Of a DNA stretch of 64,000 nucleotides, positions 32,399 through 45,900 are shown piece after piece (position 1 is the stretch's first letter; the number at the start of each line of letters is the position of its first letter). The notes under the pieces are model-generated. The model ran no database searches. It was not told the origin of the DNA and saw only the letters and a list, made by a program, of their open reading frames with translations. A program made the position numbers and the translations under genes. The stretch is taken from assembly GCA_963971285.1 (NCBI GenBank), contig OZ020248.1, positions 18,538,001-18,602,000 of the forward strand, given 5' to 3'. Origin of the DNA: Astropecten irregularis. Taxonomy: Eukaryota; Echinodermata; Asteroidea; Paxillosida; Astropectinidae.

Positions 32399-34723
32399 CT
32401 AAAAATCATCTTTCAAAGCTTTAACCAGCCAATCATTACCATACACCTCATCAGAGTCCTCGTCACTCACGTACTCTGCGTCCCCTTCTTCACGACGGAG
32501 CAGAGAGGAATAATGAAGCTTCCTCTTTTTGGGTGAAAACCGTGCAGCTACAACAATCACCACGCACCATACAAAGCCCAGTGCAGCTGAGGAGCCATAC
32601 AGAACCTGCAGACCTGCTAGGTCATAGATGAGACCACCTAAAGCACTGCCAATGGCAAAGCCAAGACCATGGTACAAGGAGTTCAGGATGGATTTGACTG
32701 ATCTCTCCATGGCTGGGGGAGATATCTGCTCACCGTAGGTACTGACTGTCTGCCACAGAGCTTGTTGACTGAATGCGCACAGAATCTCCACCGGAATCAC
32801 AGCCCAAGGTGTCCACAAGAACGTGAAGTAGAGAAGACGTACTGCCAGGCAGAGTAAGGCTAGCACCAAGATACCTGTCTGACTGAGCTTCCTGGACAGC
32901 CAGCCAGTTATGAAGAGCATCGGAAGGTGTGAGGTGATTGAAATCAGGACTGCTACTCCCATGACCACCTCTGACCCTCCTAGGTCCTGGACATGCCAGA
33001 AGAGGAAATTGTGAATGTTTGAAGCCAGTGCACCTGCTACGACCATGGTCAGGGTGACGACTGCATTATTTGGATCTCCAAGAAGCAGTCTGAGCCCCTT
33101 GCAGAATCGGAGTTTGTGAGTGCCCTTCTTAGGGGCAGGGATGGGATAGAAGAATGCCAGGAGGAAGGTAAGGCCCAGCAGACAAGCAAATGAGTAGAAG
33201 TGAATCATGAAATGACTGGCTTGGAGGAAGATTTCACAGTTTGTGTTATCCACAATGAGGGCGACGATAAGAGCAAAGAGCCCATAGCCAATGACACTTG
33301 GCACATTGTGTCTCTTGTACTTGTCAAGTTCATCGATGGCATCTAAAGTCTCATACAAAGAGCTGTCACATATTTTGTCCACTGGACAGGAGAAACTCTC
33401 CCCAATGACAACAATCAACAAGACAAAGGCAAATAAGAGTTGCTGGAATTCTAGGAAGCTGGATATGGTCTTACTCAGACTATCCTGAGCTATCCCCAGT
33501 GATCTTGGGAAATTATCAGTTGAGGATATATTTTCAGGATCATTTTCAGGATCGGCTTGCTCAGAGCGCTTAGCAATGTGGTTATTGATTGAAAAAGGAC
33601 GGTGTTTCTTTTCAAACTTTGTTGTAGATGTGTGGACCTTCGGATTGGTACTTGGTCTGATTTTGTGTTTCTCGCTTACAGAGTTATGTTCCATCTGATG
33701 TTTCCAATTCAGAACATACTGAGCCTCTTCACTGTCCTCAGTTCCCAATGATGCACGAGTTGCTCCACCACTGTCATCATCATGGGATGATATGCCTGTA
33801 TTTATGTAGGGATTGCTAACTTCCATGTTTGTGGTCTTACTTACAAATGGTTGACGATTCTCTGATATGTCTGTAGATGTCCTTGTGTTTTCATCCACAG
33901 GTGATTTCAAAGGACCAATGTGTGTGGCAGGAGTAACAATATTGGTCTCAGTATCCAAATCCAAGTCATAGTTGATGTCATTGTTCGATGGAGTGTCTGA
34001 CGACAGTGACAAGTCCTTATGTTTTGATTCTTGGATCGGTTTTGCACTTGGCTTGTGAGGTCTGTGACTTTTGTGTCCATTTGGTTTGGAGGAATGGAAG
34101 CTGGGAGGATGAGTTGCAGACAATCCATGACTTGTCTTGGGATGGCGTGTCTGTGAAGGAACGAACTGCTGTGATGTTGTTTTAATGTCACTCATGAGGT
34201 TCGATTCAGTGGTTAACTGTTGTTGAGTAGACTGGATATTGGATGAAGTGACTGGTAGAATTGGAGTTGAAAACTGAATCCCTGATGATAATGAGTTGCT
34301 GCTTGTACTGGACGGAGAAGTCTGCATAAAGTTAGTGTTGCCAATATTATTGTCAATTCTTGAGCCGTTCAATGATGGCATGCTGTTTCTTTGGATACAG
34401 AAAGCAAAATAGAGACTTTCATCGGTGGGTGGCAACAGAGTCAGGCCAAGGTTGGATGCTATCGTCATGAAAATGGCCACCATTAGAACGATGCGTTGGC
34501 GGCCATACTGTGTGGCACAGGTGCTCCAGACTGGTGCAGCCCAGAGAGCTACAAATGCCTTCAGGCCATAGATGATACCGGTCTGGGTGGCACTCAGGCC
34601 TAGCTGGCGGAAGTACAGGCTCAGAAATGGGAAGAGGCAGGCTTTACTGGCAGAGTAAGTGAAGTAAAAGAAACTGACAAATGTCAGGGTGTGCTGCAGG
34701 TTGACCTGTTCTCCTTTAGACAT
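32399..34723 (-). CDS. MFSD6: MFSD6-like major facilitator superfamily transporter
   Basis: A single open frame of 774 residues, close to the length of vertebrate MFSD6 (about 790). The first three membrane segments lie at about residues 12-38, 45-68 and 77-98. An unusually long Ser/Thr/Asn/His-rich hydrophilic insert follows (about 100-430). The remaining segments follow, including LLFAFVLLIVVIGESFSCPV, VIGYGLFALIVALIV, VTLTMVVAGALASNIHNFLF, LYHGLGFAIGSALGGLIYDL and a last helix near 725. The insert and the membrane pattern match the MFS_1_like/MFSD6 family, multipass plasma-membrane proteins of poorly known substrate. The C-terminus is acidic. The coding region has no introns. A 5' UTR acceptor (CAACAG) just above 34824 implies an upstream noncoding exon. 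Substrate cannot be inferred. Confidence 0.87.
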   Translation of the reverse strand: MSKGEQVNLQHTLTFVSFFYFTYSASKACLFPFLSLYFRQLGLSATQTGIIYGLKAFVALWAAPVWSTCATQYGRQRIVLMVAIFMTIASNLGLTLLPPTDESLYFAFCIQRNSMPSLNGSRIDNNIGNTNFMQTSPSSTSSNSLSSGIQFSTPILPVTSSNIQSTQQQLTTESNLMSDIKTTSQQFVPSQTRHPKTSHGLSATHPPSFHSSKPNGHKSHRPHKPSAKPIQESKHKDLSLSSDTPSNNDINYDLDLDTETNIVTPATHIGPLKSPVDENTRTSTDISENRQPFVSKTTNMEVSNPYINTGISSHDDDSGGATRASLGTEDSEEAQYVLNWKHQMEHNSVSEKHKIRPSTNPKVHTSTTKFEKKHRPFSINNHIAKRSEQADPENDPENISSTDNFPRSLGIAQDSLSKTISSFLEFQQLLFAFVLLIVVIGESFSCPVDKICDSSLYETLDAIDELDKYKRHNVPSVIGYGLFALIVALIVDNTNCEIFLQASHFMIHFYSFACLLGLTFLLAFFYPIPAPKKGTHKLRFCKGLRLLLGDPNNAVVTLTMVVAGALASNIHNFLFWHVQDLGGSEVVMGVAVLISITSHLPMLFITGWLSRKLSQTGILVLALLCLAVRLLYFTFLWTPWAVIPVEILCAFSQQALWQTVSTYGEQISPPAMERSVKSILNSLYHGLGFAIGSALGGLIYDLAGLQVLYGSSAALGFVWCVVIVVAARFSPKKRKLHYSSLLRREEGDAEYVSDEDSDEVYGNDWLVKALKDDF

Positions 34724-34907
34724 GGCTGAGAGCTAAACTGTCTTCAGCTGGAGGTTTCAAGTGCGGCAACAGTTGGTGTAATGATGTTACATGGCCAACC
34801 ACTTTCTGAACTTCATGCTCGAATCTGTTGGAAACAAAACAGGTGGAAAAATGGTATTCAAACTTAAATGAAAATGTAATATGCTCTTCAGACAATATGA
34901 GCCTAGA

Positions 34908-35027
34908 TGATCATCATCTAGATATTTAGTTGCGATGATCGTAACCCTAGGTCTGACATGGGGACAGGGACCTTAGGTCCCAGTGTCAGACCTAGTATCA
35001 TAGCAACTACTACTACTAGATATTGTT
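34908..35027. mobile_element. Short palindrome, about 120 bp
   Basis: CTAGATATTTAGTTGCGATGATC and AACCCTAGGTCTGACA are mirrored by TGTCAGACCTAGTATCATAG and ACTAGATATTG around GGACCTTAGGTCC. It is close to the 5' UTR acceptor of MFSD6. Confidence 0.65.
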
Positions 35028-35399
35028 CATGGATATAGTTCATGGGGCTTTTCAGCTGCTTTTGTGGGCCCAGGTTTTACTATGTAATCTTAAATCTTGT
35101 GGGATGACTTCATCAAAACTGACAGTACCACAACATAATGTACCAGTTCTTTTCCTTGGGGTCAGATTAGAGACAAAATAAATGAGCCCAAAACTACAAC
35201 CTTCATCATGATCATTCATGCTCAATATAGCTAAATTTCACTTAAAGGGACCACGATATAGGATTTAAATTGCATTATTCCTGCTTAAAACAATAAAGTA
35301 CTATATCTACAATGATATTTTGTGTCTCGAGCTTATTATTTCCTGGATTAAATATGAGAAAAAAAATGTTGAAAATGTTTGTCCAAGCTACTACGCCCC

Positions 35400-35800
35400 T
35401 TGAGTGGGACCCTCATTAACATAAATCTTCCCAAATGTGTGACGCAGCTGCAGCCGCTCGCGCGCGAGCCGGCGCCCCATTCACCGGCCGGTCACATTGT
35501 ATACATGCATGTCCACGAAGCCTAAAATCGTTCAGCAAAAATACTTTTCGAGAAAAAAGGCTTCAAAGATTTTACACACACCAAGTGTCGTAGTGCTGAC
35601 TGACGGTTTTACGTTGGTCTGTGTGCGAGACGGATAACAACAGAAGCTTGCCCGGGGTCTGTGATCATGCGTGGAAATAAGTACGACAAACCGGATGTAC
35701 CATACGCGTACCCATGCGCTTGTCTTGCACCCAGGCGTCATTTACGGGTCCAGACTATCTAGACCTTTGATAAATTTCCGCGCCTCGATCTGCGTCACGA
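35400..35800 (-). promoter_or_regulatory. CpG-rich upstream region, candidate MFSD6 promoter
   Basis: This stretch is markedly richer in CG dinucleotides than its AT-rich surroundings, including CTCGCGCGCGAGCCGGCGCC near 35457 and CACCGGCCGG near 35479. It lies about 0.7-1.1 kb upstream of the MFSD6 start. A splice acceptor above 34824 implies an untranslated exon in this area. No TATA box is evident. A role in the divergent PDXDC1 direction (start at 36985) is possible but less likely. Confidence 0.4.
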
Positions 35801-36984
35801 ACAGCGCCCTCAATTTGAGTCGCGGCAAATTCCCAAAAGGGGGCCGGGGGAGGCAATTTTTGGGCGGCAAAAAATCAAATGAAAAGTTCACTTGCACCAG
35901 TTTGGCTTTTAATTCACATTTAATACATGTAACTGAGTTTATTTATGAAATAAAATGCGATAGGGCCTACGCCAAGTTCAAGCAGCTTGTTTCCTGACCT
36001 TATTATAGTTAGGCCTAGGCTAGTTTAATTTTAAGTTTAACTTAAGTTTAACCAGTGGAGTTTGCTTTGCTGGTTTAAAAACCAACAACGAATGCAACAA
36101 TATATTTAAACATTACCTCTAGAAATGTTTTTAAAACAGCTGTAAATCTTCAAATATCAGATAGGCCTAGGCCTATTATTAGTTTTGAATTTACTTTGCA
36201 AGTTTGCTTACCACGTCACTTGCAGTTGCACACAACAAAGTCGCCATAATTAAGTCCAAATACGTGTACATAATTTGCAAGCAGCAGAATGATGTAGTTG
36301 TACGGTGGCCTATTTCTACCATTACCATCTGCACTGACGCCAGGCTGGAAAAACCTTTTGAAACATTTTCATGCCTGTTTGTTGTTCTTTAAAACTTTGG
36401 CAGTTTGTACTTAGTCGATTTCAGACTATTATTGTCAAACAAGTAATCATTTTCATGGAGAAATGACATTTTCAGCGAAGAAATTATTTTTGTACCGAAG
36501 GATTTTATGCCAAGAGAGGGCGCTACACTTAAAATGTGTGCCGCTCAAGTTACTAGACTTTAGCCCATTATGTTGTATGGGGTCGCAGGTACAGTCAGTG
36601 TTTTGGACAGAAAAGCAATCATATGAGTCACTGATTTTCTTTTATATTCCGGTGATGCCTACTGCTTAGTACAGAGAGCAAAGTCAAAACACAGAACGAG
36701 GATATTAATAAAGAGAAAACAAACCTTACTTGAGAAAAAGTGATCAAAAATGATTAAATTTGTTTACTTTTTTTTCAACAAGAAAGGATAGCATTAGCAG
36801 TTTTTTATTAGCACACAATCCCTCCCTTTCAACCCTGTCCCTCCCATTAATGTCATGTTGATAATATCAAAATTACACTCTAATGAGAGTGACACTGGTA
36901 GTGATGTAGTGTGTAGAGGTGAATTATATCATCATATTGATAGCATTTTGAGAGAATTTCAATCTTGAAGATCGATTGTAAGAA

Positions 36985-39900
36985 ATGAAGACTGACCCAT
37001 CCAAACCGGCCACGCCCCCATTTGTGATTTTCTCCAGTAACCTAGAGGTGCTCATTTCTGATTTTGCCAGCGTGGAAAAGTCCAACATGGCAGCCAGGGT
37101 TAGTGTGGGTGACGAAGTTATTCCTTCATCTTCTTCGATTCCTAATCACGTTCCTACAGCTCAGCCAACCCCAAGGAAACCAGCAAACATGGAGAGTGGT
37201 GCACCGAAGGTAAATCACGACTTGTTCCATATTTTTTACTTACGGACTTGTGCGTTTTCAGTAGGAATGTTCGTTCGCAAACTGGACCGGTGTACAACAT
37301 GAACCTGTGTGTACAGTACAGATGCAAGCCACTGATTGAGTAATGCAGCAATAGCTCTATTGAGTTTGATGATTTGATATTTTGTCTCATTCATTCATGC
37401 TTCACTTGGCAGTCACGGTGTTTAAATTCACTGTGGTCAGGTGATTTTACAGTAAGATATTTACTAAAATAATCCGTAGGGCCTAATGACTTTCATTAAC
37501 GTTACAATTACTGCAATTGTTTTTATCTTTTTTTAGAATTGCCTGCAGCTTATGTTTTATGCATTTTTTTTTTACTGATTTAATGATTTTTAGTAACTTT
37601 TGTCATCTGTATCAATGTTATCATTTTAGAAATGTTAAAAGTACATTATTGTTTTGTATTTATATCTATTTATCTTAATCTTAATTTTGTTTTAATTGGT
37701 ATCATCTGTTATGTAATAAAGCGCCTTTGATCATTTTGTAAGTGGAATTGTCTGTGCTCTATAAATTAAATTATTATTATTATTATTATTATTAAATCAT
37801 ACCTTTTCAAATTATAATTTATTGGCTAAGTGTGAAATGTAAGGTAGGTTACTTACAGTAGTACAGTACAACTACAATCACGGTACGAGGTTAAGGTAGG
37901 CCTAAATGTTACATAGCCTCACCCTCATCATCTCAGCAAGTCTCCTTAGGTCATAATTCAGTTTATTAAACCAAGAATGAAGTATGTGGGACACTGTTTT
38001 TATTGAAAAAATGAGTCTTACTGTAGGGCCTAAATCAAAAGTGAGTGCAATAATTCAACTGCTTAGATGAAACTTTATACATGAAGTTATATTTCTTTTT
38101 TACAGTGATTACAGGTCAACTGGCCTCCTAGCCGACTCCCCCCTTACAAGCCTGCCCCCTTGCCAACTTGCCCCCTTGCCAACTCGCCACCTGACCGACT
38201 CGCCCCTACCAACTAGCCCCCTGACCGACTTGCCCCCCTTCCCAACTCACCCCCAGATGATTCATTCCCCGACCGACTCGTCCCCCGATTTCTTCAGAAA
38301 TGAGATGAAAAATGTGAAGATTATATCCGAATATAATCTGTTTGATTGCTTTAAGCAATTTATTTGCATCACAGAATAAAAAAAATATAAAAAACACGTG
38401 TTATTGTCTAAATTCATAGGCCTAACTTCTTCAAAAACGAAACCCTACCCACTTTTTATGAATTTATATTTGAAGTATGAATTACAAAAAAGCTGTTTGT
38501 GTGCGGCGTTGTGTGCTTAAATTAAAATTTGGTGGTCTTTTAAACTTTTTTTTTTCAGAAGAAGGCTCTTTTCTGAATTTGTATTCAGGGAATACATTTT
38601 AAAAAAAAACAAGAAAGAAATCAAAATCAGAAGTGAAGATGCAAACTTTATCTTTTTATTATCTGATCCTAAGATAGGAAAATTTTTCTTCATATTTTTC
38701 AAATTCTTCAAAAAGTTATATAGGAACATTTGTTGAGGAAGATTCCTAAGTACTTTTTATGAAATAGAGCCCTGGTCTTAACTGGGCAAGTTGACTTTAA
38801 AGGAACATATAAATGTAGCAGGGAAAATCAAGTATGAAACTCATGATATTAGCTCAGCTATTAAGCACAAATCAGTTCTGTTTCTGCTGAATGTTTAAAG
38901 GTACGGTACAGAATTGTTAATGATCAAAAATTATATTTCTCTGTGAATCTTTTATGATATTTATTTTATTTGGTAAAAAACCAGAACTTTATTATTTTGC
39001 ATGCATTAATTTAAAGGTATATTATTCCTAAATTGCACACATAAACTTGCAGTCACCTTATTATTACATACAGTAGTGAATTACACTCCAAGTTAATGAT
39101 GTATTGATTACAACAGTAACATTGAGTTGAATTTACACGCATGTACATACAGGGATGTGGGGGGGGGGGTAGCCTAAAATGTATTCATTTTATGGGTTTA
39201 ATTCCAGAATCAAAGACATACATTTATCCCCAAATTTAAAATGTTGGTATAATTAATTTGAACAGTCCAAATTTTAAAATTTATAACCCTGCCACATGTT
39301 GGACTAAAGCATGACAAACAGAGGGAAAGCAATAGCATGCAATTAATGTATGCAATTTTGTATTTGTACAGATGTTCATTGAGCCATCACTGAGAGACAT
39401 GTCAGCTGGCTTGACTGAAATCATGGAGCAGTTGGAAGCATACAGCAGGTTGGTACAGGGGTGTATGGGGGAAACTGGCAGATTAGTACCATTGATTCTT
39501 TACATCATTGGAAAATGGACATACATTTTTAGAATTACCCAGGTTGAAATGGCATTGCACTTTAGCTGCAAGCCATGGTATTTGCGTAATTTGTCTTACC
39601 AAGAATGTTTTAATGATTCCTATTACAGTTCATGGTTTCAATGCTTTTCTATTGCCAAATTCTGTATCATTATCACATTCATGTATTGTGTTATCGTGTA
39701 GTTAGCATGTTTTTAAAGACATGATGTAAAAGTGATTTGTCATCTCATTTACATGTAAATCTATTGAGTGAAAAAAGAATTAAGCATACATTCAGTTTAG
39801 TTATGTATGTGTTTTTAAAATGGAAAATGTGTGGTTCCAGTGACTTGGGAATGATTCATGGGCAATATTAAAAGTGTTGGCCTTTTTGCAGTTCATCATC

Positions 39901-42900
39901 ATTTTGGTTTTAGACTTGTTGAAGGTCATTGAAGGATTCAAGGAGTTTTAAAGTTGAGCACTATGGTCATGGGATTATTAACCAGAACCATTCCAATTCA
40001 GCTAACTTCTATGTGTTGAAATTGTAGGACACTTAATTAATGACTTGGGACATGCCGGGCCCAGGCTCCATAACCGTATGGGTTTTAGTCGTCAGGTTTG
40101 GCAAGAATGTGGCGAGAGAAAGTGTTTTATTTGGAACAATGAAAGGATTGGGAGGGTTCATCGACTGGCGATAGCATTTTAATAAAAGCCAGCATGGAAA
40201 TACTGTAGAAACATCAACATTTTCATAAACTGTTCTCATCTTGACTTTTCTTGCTAGATGTTTTTCCTGTCAATTTCCATAAGAAAATAATTTTGGCTGA
40301 TTATTTTTATTTCCACAGTTTGTAAAGTTGAATGACCCATTTGTTCCCATGGACATTAATAGTAGACTTCAGTACACAATTGAACCACACGTACACATTT
40401 ATTTTATGTTTACTACAAGTGAATGAATATACTTAATCAGATCATTGAACAAATCTGCATTTCTTTGACAAAAACCAAAGTATGAAATTACCTTAAATGA
40501 AATTGAATATATCCATGCTGCAGGAAGCCACATAGAGATAGATTGCTGCCATTGAAATTGTATAACTATAAGGGAGAAGACTTGAGCAGGAATTTTCCTC
40601 AGCCAATAGCTGAAAGGTTGGATACTCCATAGTACAAAATTTCTCGTGGTGAAGGGACTTTATGCTCATTTTTTTTATGATAGTGGAATATTGTATGCTA
40701 CACCTTTAGCACTCTTTTGTGGCATGGTTGAGTGAATCAAATTTCTGTGGTGTCTGAACTTGGGTAAAAAGTTTGTATGGATGGGTGATGAATGAACTGA
40801 AGCTCTGGGTGTGTGAAAGGGTGATTCTTGAGCTAAGCGTCGTTCTGTCTGACCCAACAAAACCCGTGCAGACTCGGACTCCCTTCTACTGATAACATTA
40901 TTTTATGCTGTAGAATGTTATTCTGCATTAGGTGACTATTATGCAGCTTGTGTATTTAAGCTAAACACATCTTTTATAGAGCATTATTGGCAAACTTCCT
41001 GTCACATATCCACATGCTGTATGTACATACATGTACATGTACTTATATGCATAGAAGTTGTGTTGTATTATCTTTGGTCAAATATGCACTTTTAGGCTGA
41101 TGTTTGTGCTGCATTAGTCACATCAATAGAAATTTGGAGCTGGTAAACCCAGATTGTAAAGGTTTGAATATACGGTAATGTCACATTTTTGGAGGGTTCT
41201 CATATGCTTCCACAGTGTGACCACCCATGCATTAAACATGTTAAATGAAGGTGGAGGGTGAACGTGAATGTTGTTTGTCGTTCAGCCTGACTGACTCCCA
41301 AATCCCGAATGTGTAGACTTGTTCAAGTCCGTCCTATTCTTTTTGCCACATTGAAGTGATTACATGTATATGTAAGATCTATCGTCAAATACATGATAAA
41401 GAACATTTATAAATGTAGGTATTACATGTAGTGGATAAGTATGTACAGCCATGCATACTGCTTCTGAGTAGAGACCAGAGGCCAATTTCATTGAGCTGCT
41501 TATTACATGTACATGTAATTAAGGCACAAAATTTGCAATGAACAATTTTTCTTGATCAAACAGGACTACCAACCAAATTTGCATGTGATGTTTACAGCTT
41601 TTGACTTGTATTCAGCCATTGTTTGCTGGAATACTGATTACATGTACATGTATATTTACCTAGGTTTTTATTGCTTAAACAAATTTTGGTGCTTTAGAGC
41701 AGCTCTATGTAATTGGCCCCTGTCCTTTCCTGAATTCTGAATGGGATCGCATGCCTGACTCAACATTGTAGTTGGATTTTTTCAACAGTATTAGACTGGG
41801 TTCTCTACTGGTGGTGTTGCTGTAAACCTTGAACTGCATGTTTACTGTACTGTCACTCTTCATGCATGCACACATTATACACCACACTTAATGAATACAT
41901 GTAACTCCAATGAAAACATTTGTATTAGAAATGTCAGCAAGCTAAATATTGCACTGGCAGTAATACAGATGTGTATTATTTTAGTATCCGATGCTTTTGA
42001 TTTTCTTGTTTATGTGCATTGTGCATTTTCCTTGAAATAAGAATATGTACATGGGTCATTTCAATTCAAATCAACCAATTTTCTGAAAACTTCGGACTAA
42101 ATAAAGTCCCAAATTTGGAGGACCTTGACTAGAAAATAAAAGGAGATACACTCAATTTGAGTTCAGATTCTTACAATTTGACAGAAGTAAGCAGGCATAC
42201 CAGATTTATATCCAAACCTTATATAAAGACTGAGTTATAATCTTCCAAAGTCAGAAAATGTTACAACAACCATTTTCTGTTACTGAAGCATGCTGTCGCC
42301 TCCAAATGTGGACGAACCATATTTCAAAAATGACTTGGAGTTTGACATACATTTTTTGGAAGTGTTCAATCTGGATCTATTACATCGCTCTGATGAAATT
42401 TCATCAAAATCTGAGAGGGTCACCTGGGGACCCCTGGTTGATTTGACACGGAATGACCTACTTGACATATTGCATAGATTACCATTCTAGAGTAACAGTA
42501 GTATACTTTAAATGTTGTGCATGCTCAGGGTTAATAGTCAACATATTAGGAGCTCAAGTACCTTTCATCAGCTTTGATTATCTTGACTTCAGATTCTTTG
42601 TATATTACATGTATTTTGGTCTTGCCTGCTGGTCTGTATGCATGTTGGATACAACTTTTGATTTGTTAGGGATTTACCTCATTCAATCTTTGCTTTCCTT
42701 ACAGCGGTCAGCAGATGGATGAAATTGTACGCAAGCTGGAAACCATCATCATACAAGCAGATACTGAAAGTCAATTGGCCATGTAAGTCTATAAGGCCTG
42801 ACATACACTAGAGATGAATATGTTGATCTAGTTAGCTTGTGATTGACAATTTATTGTACTGCCTGAAGCATTCACATACATGCACTGCTACAGAGATCTC

Positions 42901-45900
42901 CAGAAACTGTGATATATACATGTACATGAATTATGTTCCCTCATGCGCGATGTATAATGAATGTGCATTTTCATACAAACTTTGCTTTCATCAAACAACC
43001 ACAAGGGAAACTGACTGGATTTTAAGTGATTTAAACAAAGAAAACCATTCACCTCTTGAAATACCATATCGGTGCTCTCATATCCCTAATGGTCAAAAAA
43101 AGAAATTTTTGAAAAAAATATGCTAAATTTATTTGGAATACTTATCACGGGCAACAACAACCACAAAAGGTGTTTTTTTATGAGAGAATGGCTGATAAAA
43201 ACTTGTGACTGGAGGATAATTCTGAATAATGTATGTTGTGTTCATTGTAGCTGAGAATTCAGGCTGCCGGTCTATTGAAATGTTATCTAAATACATGTAA
43301 TACACTGCTACAAACTGCTCATCAACCAAAATAATGACCTGAAATGTGCTATCTTTCCTCAGGTCTCCATCCCCAATGCTAGATAAAGCAGCCCAGGTAG
43401 CCATGTTGGGTCAGAGCATTGCTGCCTATTGTAACACGTTGGATCCCGTGCAGCTGAGGAAACTAACTACAAGGATCATCTCAGATACCACATTGTGGCT
43501 GTCTAGGATATTCAGGTGAGTACACAATGAAGGTATGAGATGCCTCCCTAGAAATGGACATGGGTTGACCAAAGATGGTATAATAAATGTATAGGCACTC
43601 TTACCAACTGAGCTATCCTGCACTATGTTGACGGTGTCCCTAATAGTAAATTATCTTTGTTCTTTTGGCAGTCAGAAGCCATGTAACCACTCACATAACG
43701 CTACATCCCGAGGATCATTTAAGATTGCTGGAAAACAGTACATGGGGGATCACTCAAAGAGAATGCGCCTTTGTAATCAATATAATCAACCTTAAATAAA
43801 TAAAAGTGAAAAGAAACAAAATTCCTTGCGACTGTATGTTAGAATTCTTGAATATATGAACTGTACCCAATCCAAACCACCATGAGATCACATAAAGATT
43901 CACACCATTGTGTTATGATAATTGGAGGTACAGCTAGTGGAACGCCACTATAACTAACATGGCAGGATGCACATATATTGTCTGTTATAGTGGTCGTTTG
44001 TTATAGTGATTTTTAAGAACCATGTTAAGTATGTATTGTATAGTACACAAACATTTGAAGCCAAGGATGATGTTCGGTATAGCCAAATGTTTGGTATAGT
44101 GGTGTTTGTTATAGTGGCGTTCCACTGTATTTTCGTATTGGTCTCTGCAAACATGCACCACTGAAGGATATCAGTGGATGAAGGTGTTGTGAAATCGTGT
44201 GGGTTTTTTTTTTTTTTTTCTGCATCAGGTTTGATGACTCGTCAGCATACTTCCACTCGGACAGTCGGGATGGTTTGCTGAGGGTGTGTCGTCTAGCTCT
44301 TACTAGTAAATATGATAAATATGGCACGGATGGATTCAATGCCCTCTACACCAAACCACCTATCATCTACATTAGTGCTGCTGCAAGGCCAGGCCTGGGA
44401 CAGTATATATGTACACAGGTAATGAAGGCACAAGCCTTTGAATGTCACTGTGGCATTATTGTATCAGTTCTGCCCATGCTTTGAGAAATTTGGTTTAGAT
44501 ATCACGGGCCTATTTCATGGAGCTGTTAAGCACAAACAAATTGCCTAGCACAAAATGTCTTGCTCATTATTTAAACAAACCACCATTAAAAATTCCATTT
44601 GATATTCATGGTCAAAGAACAACAGCCAAAGAACAACCACAAGTGAAACACAACACATGAACATTTTGTTGTTAATCCTGTTTTTATTAAGACAGAAATT
44701 TCATGGTTAGCAATTTTGTTGTGCTAAGCAGGGCTGTGAAATTGGCCCCTGTTCTTTCCAGAACCGTAATTACAAAAGATAAACATGTTATTAATTAACC
44801 CTAATCCCCTAGGCTCTTGCACTATGGAAAAGGAGGACTGAATGAATCCAACATACTTCAACATTTGGTCACAATGTACTGAACCTGACAAGGCAAAAGG
44901 CTCCAGCTGTTGAAGTTTGATTGAATTGGTATGGATGTGTCTATGCCTTGATGTGTGACAGTAGAAAGACTGTCCCAAACGCAACAAAATGAAACTTATG
45001 CTTTTGAACACACAAATGTGTGCCAGTGCACTACCACAGATTCCAACAGCAACTATACTACATGTATAGACCATGAAATAAAGTGCTTTAGAAAAATAGG
45101 TGTAAGAGACCAGTCTGTAGTGTGTTGTAATTTGAATCCACTTTTTTAAGCAGATTCATTTATCTATCAACTAGTCCAAGCAGCAGATATGTTGGGTGAA
45201 TTTTATGCATTTTACGTTTTGTTGTGTTTCAGTTGGGGCTTCCACTATCCAGTTTATGTACTGTTCCTTGCAACACGGTCTTTGGCTCACAGCATACAAT
45301 GGTAAGTTCTCCCTACTCATCAGTAAGTTCTGTCTTCACACAACGTCTCAAGTCCAGTCAGGCTTTCTCTAATGTCTGTCATTTACATACCTTTTTAAGT
45401 TAAGTTTTTGAAGTTTAATATTTTCTAGTATGTTGGAGTGATTTGGTTCCCAAATATTTATTGCATACAGTATTTGTATGTAACACACATGACTAGTAGT
45501 CATGTGTGTAGTTGCACATGTATTGTATCCTCTTGAACTTATTCAACACAATAGTAAAGGTACCATGCGAATCTAGAATGGATGGTTGCTATGCAAGAGC
45601 TTCTTTTGAGTCACACGACATAGCAACTACCGGGTATAGCTAAACACTATGTTTTTAATTTGTGCTTCTGTCCTTCCTGACTCTTGATTTTGATTCGAAC
45701 CCCCAATTTGTGCCTTTCTTTACTTGGCAAATATCTGCAAATTTTCTGGACAATTAAACAAATTTGTTGAAAATCTGTGATTGTAAGGACAGGACAAATT
45801 TCACTAAGCTGGTGAACACACCGATTTGTTAAGCATAGGAGAGTGTTGCTGAAGAAATGCAGTGTTACCAGCTAAATTTATATATTACCTACAGGTCCAT

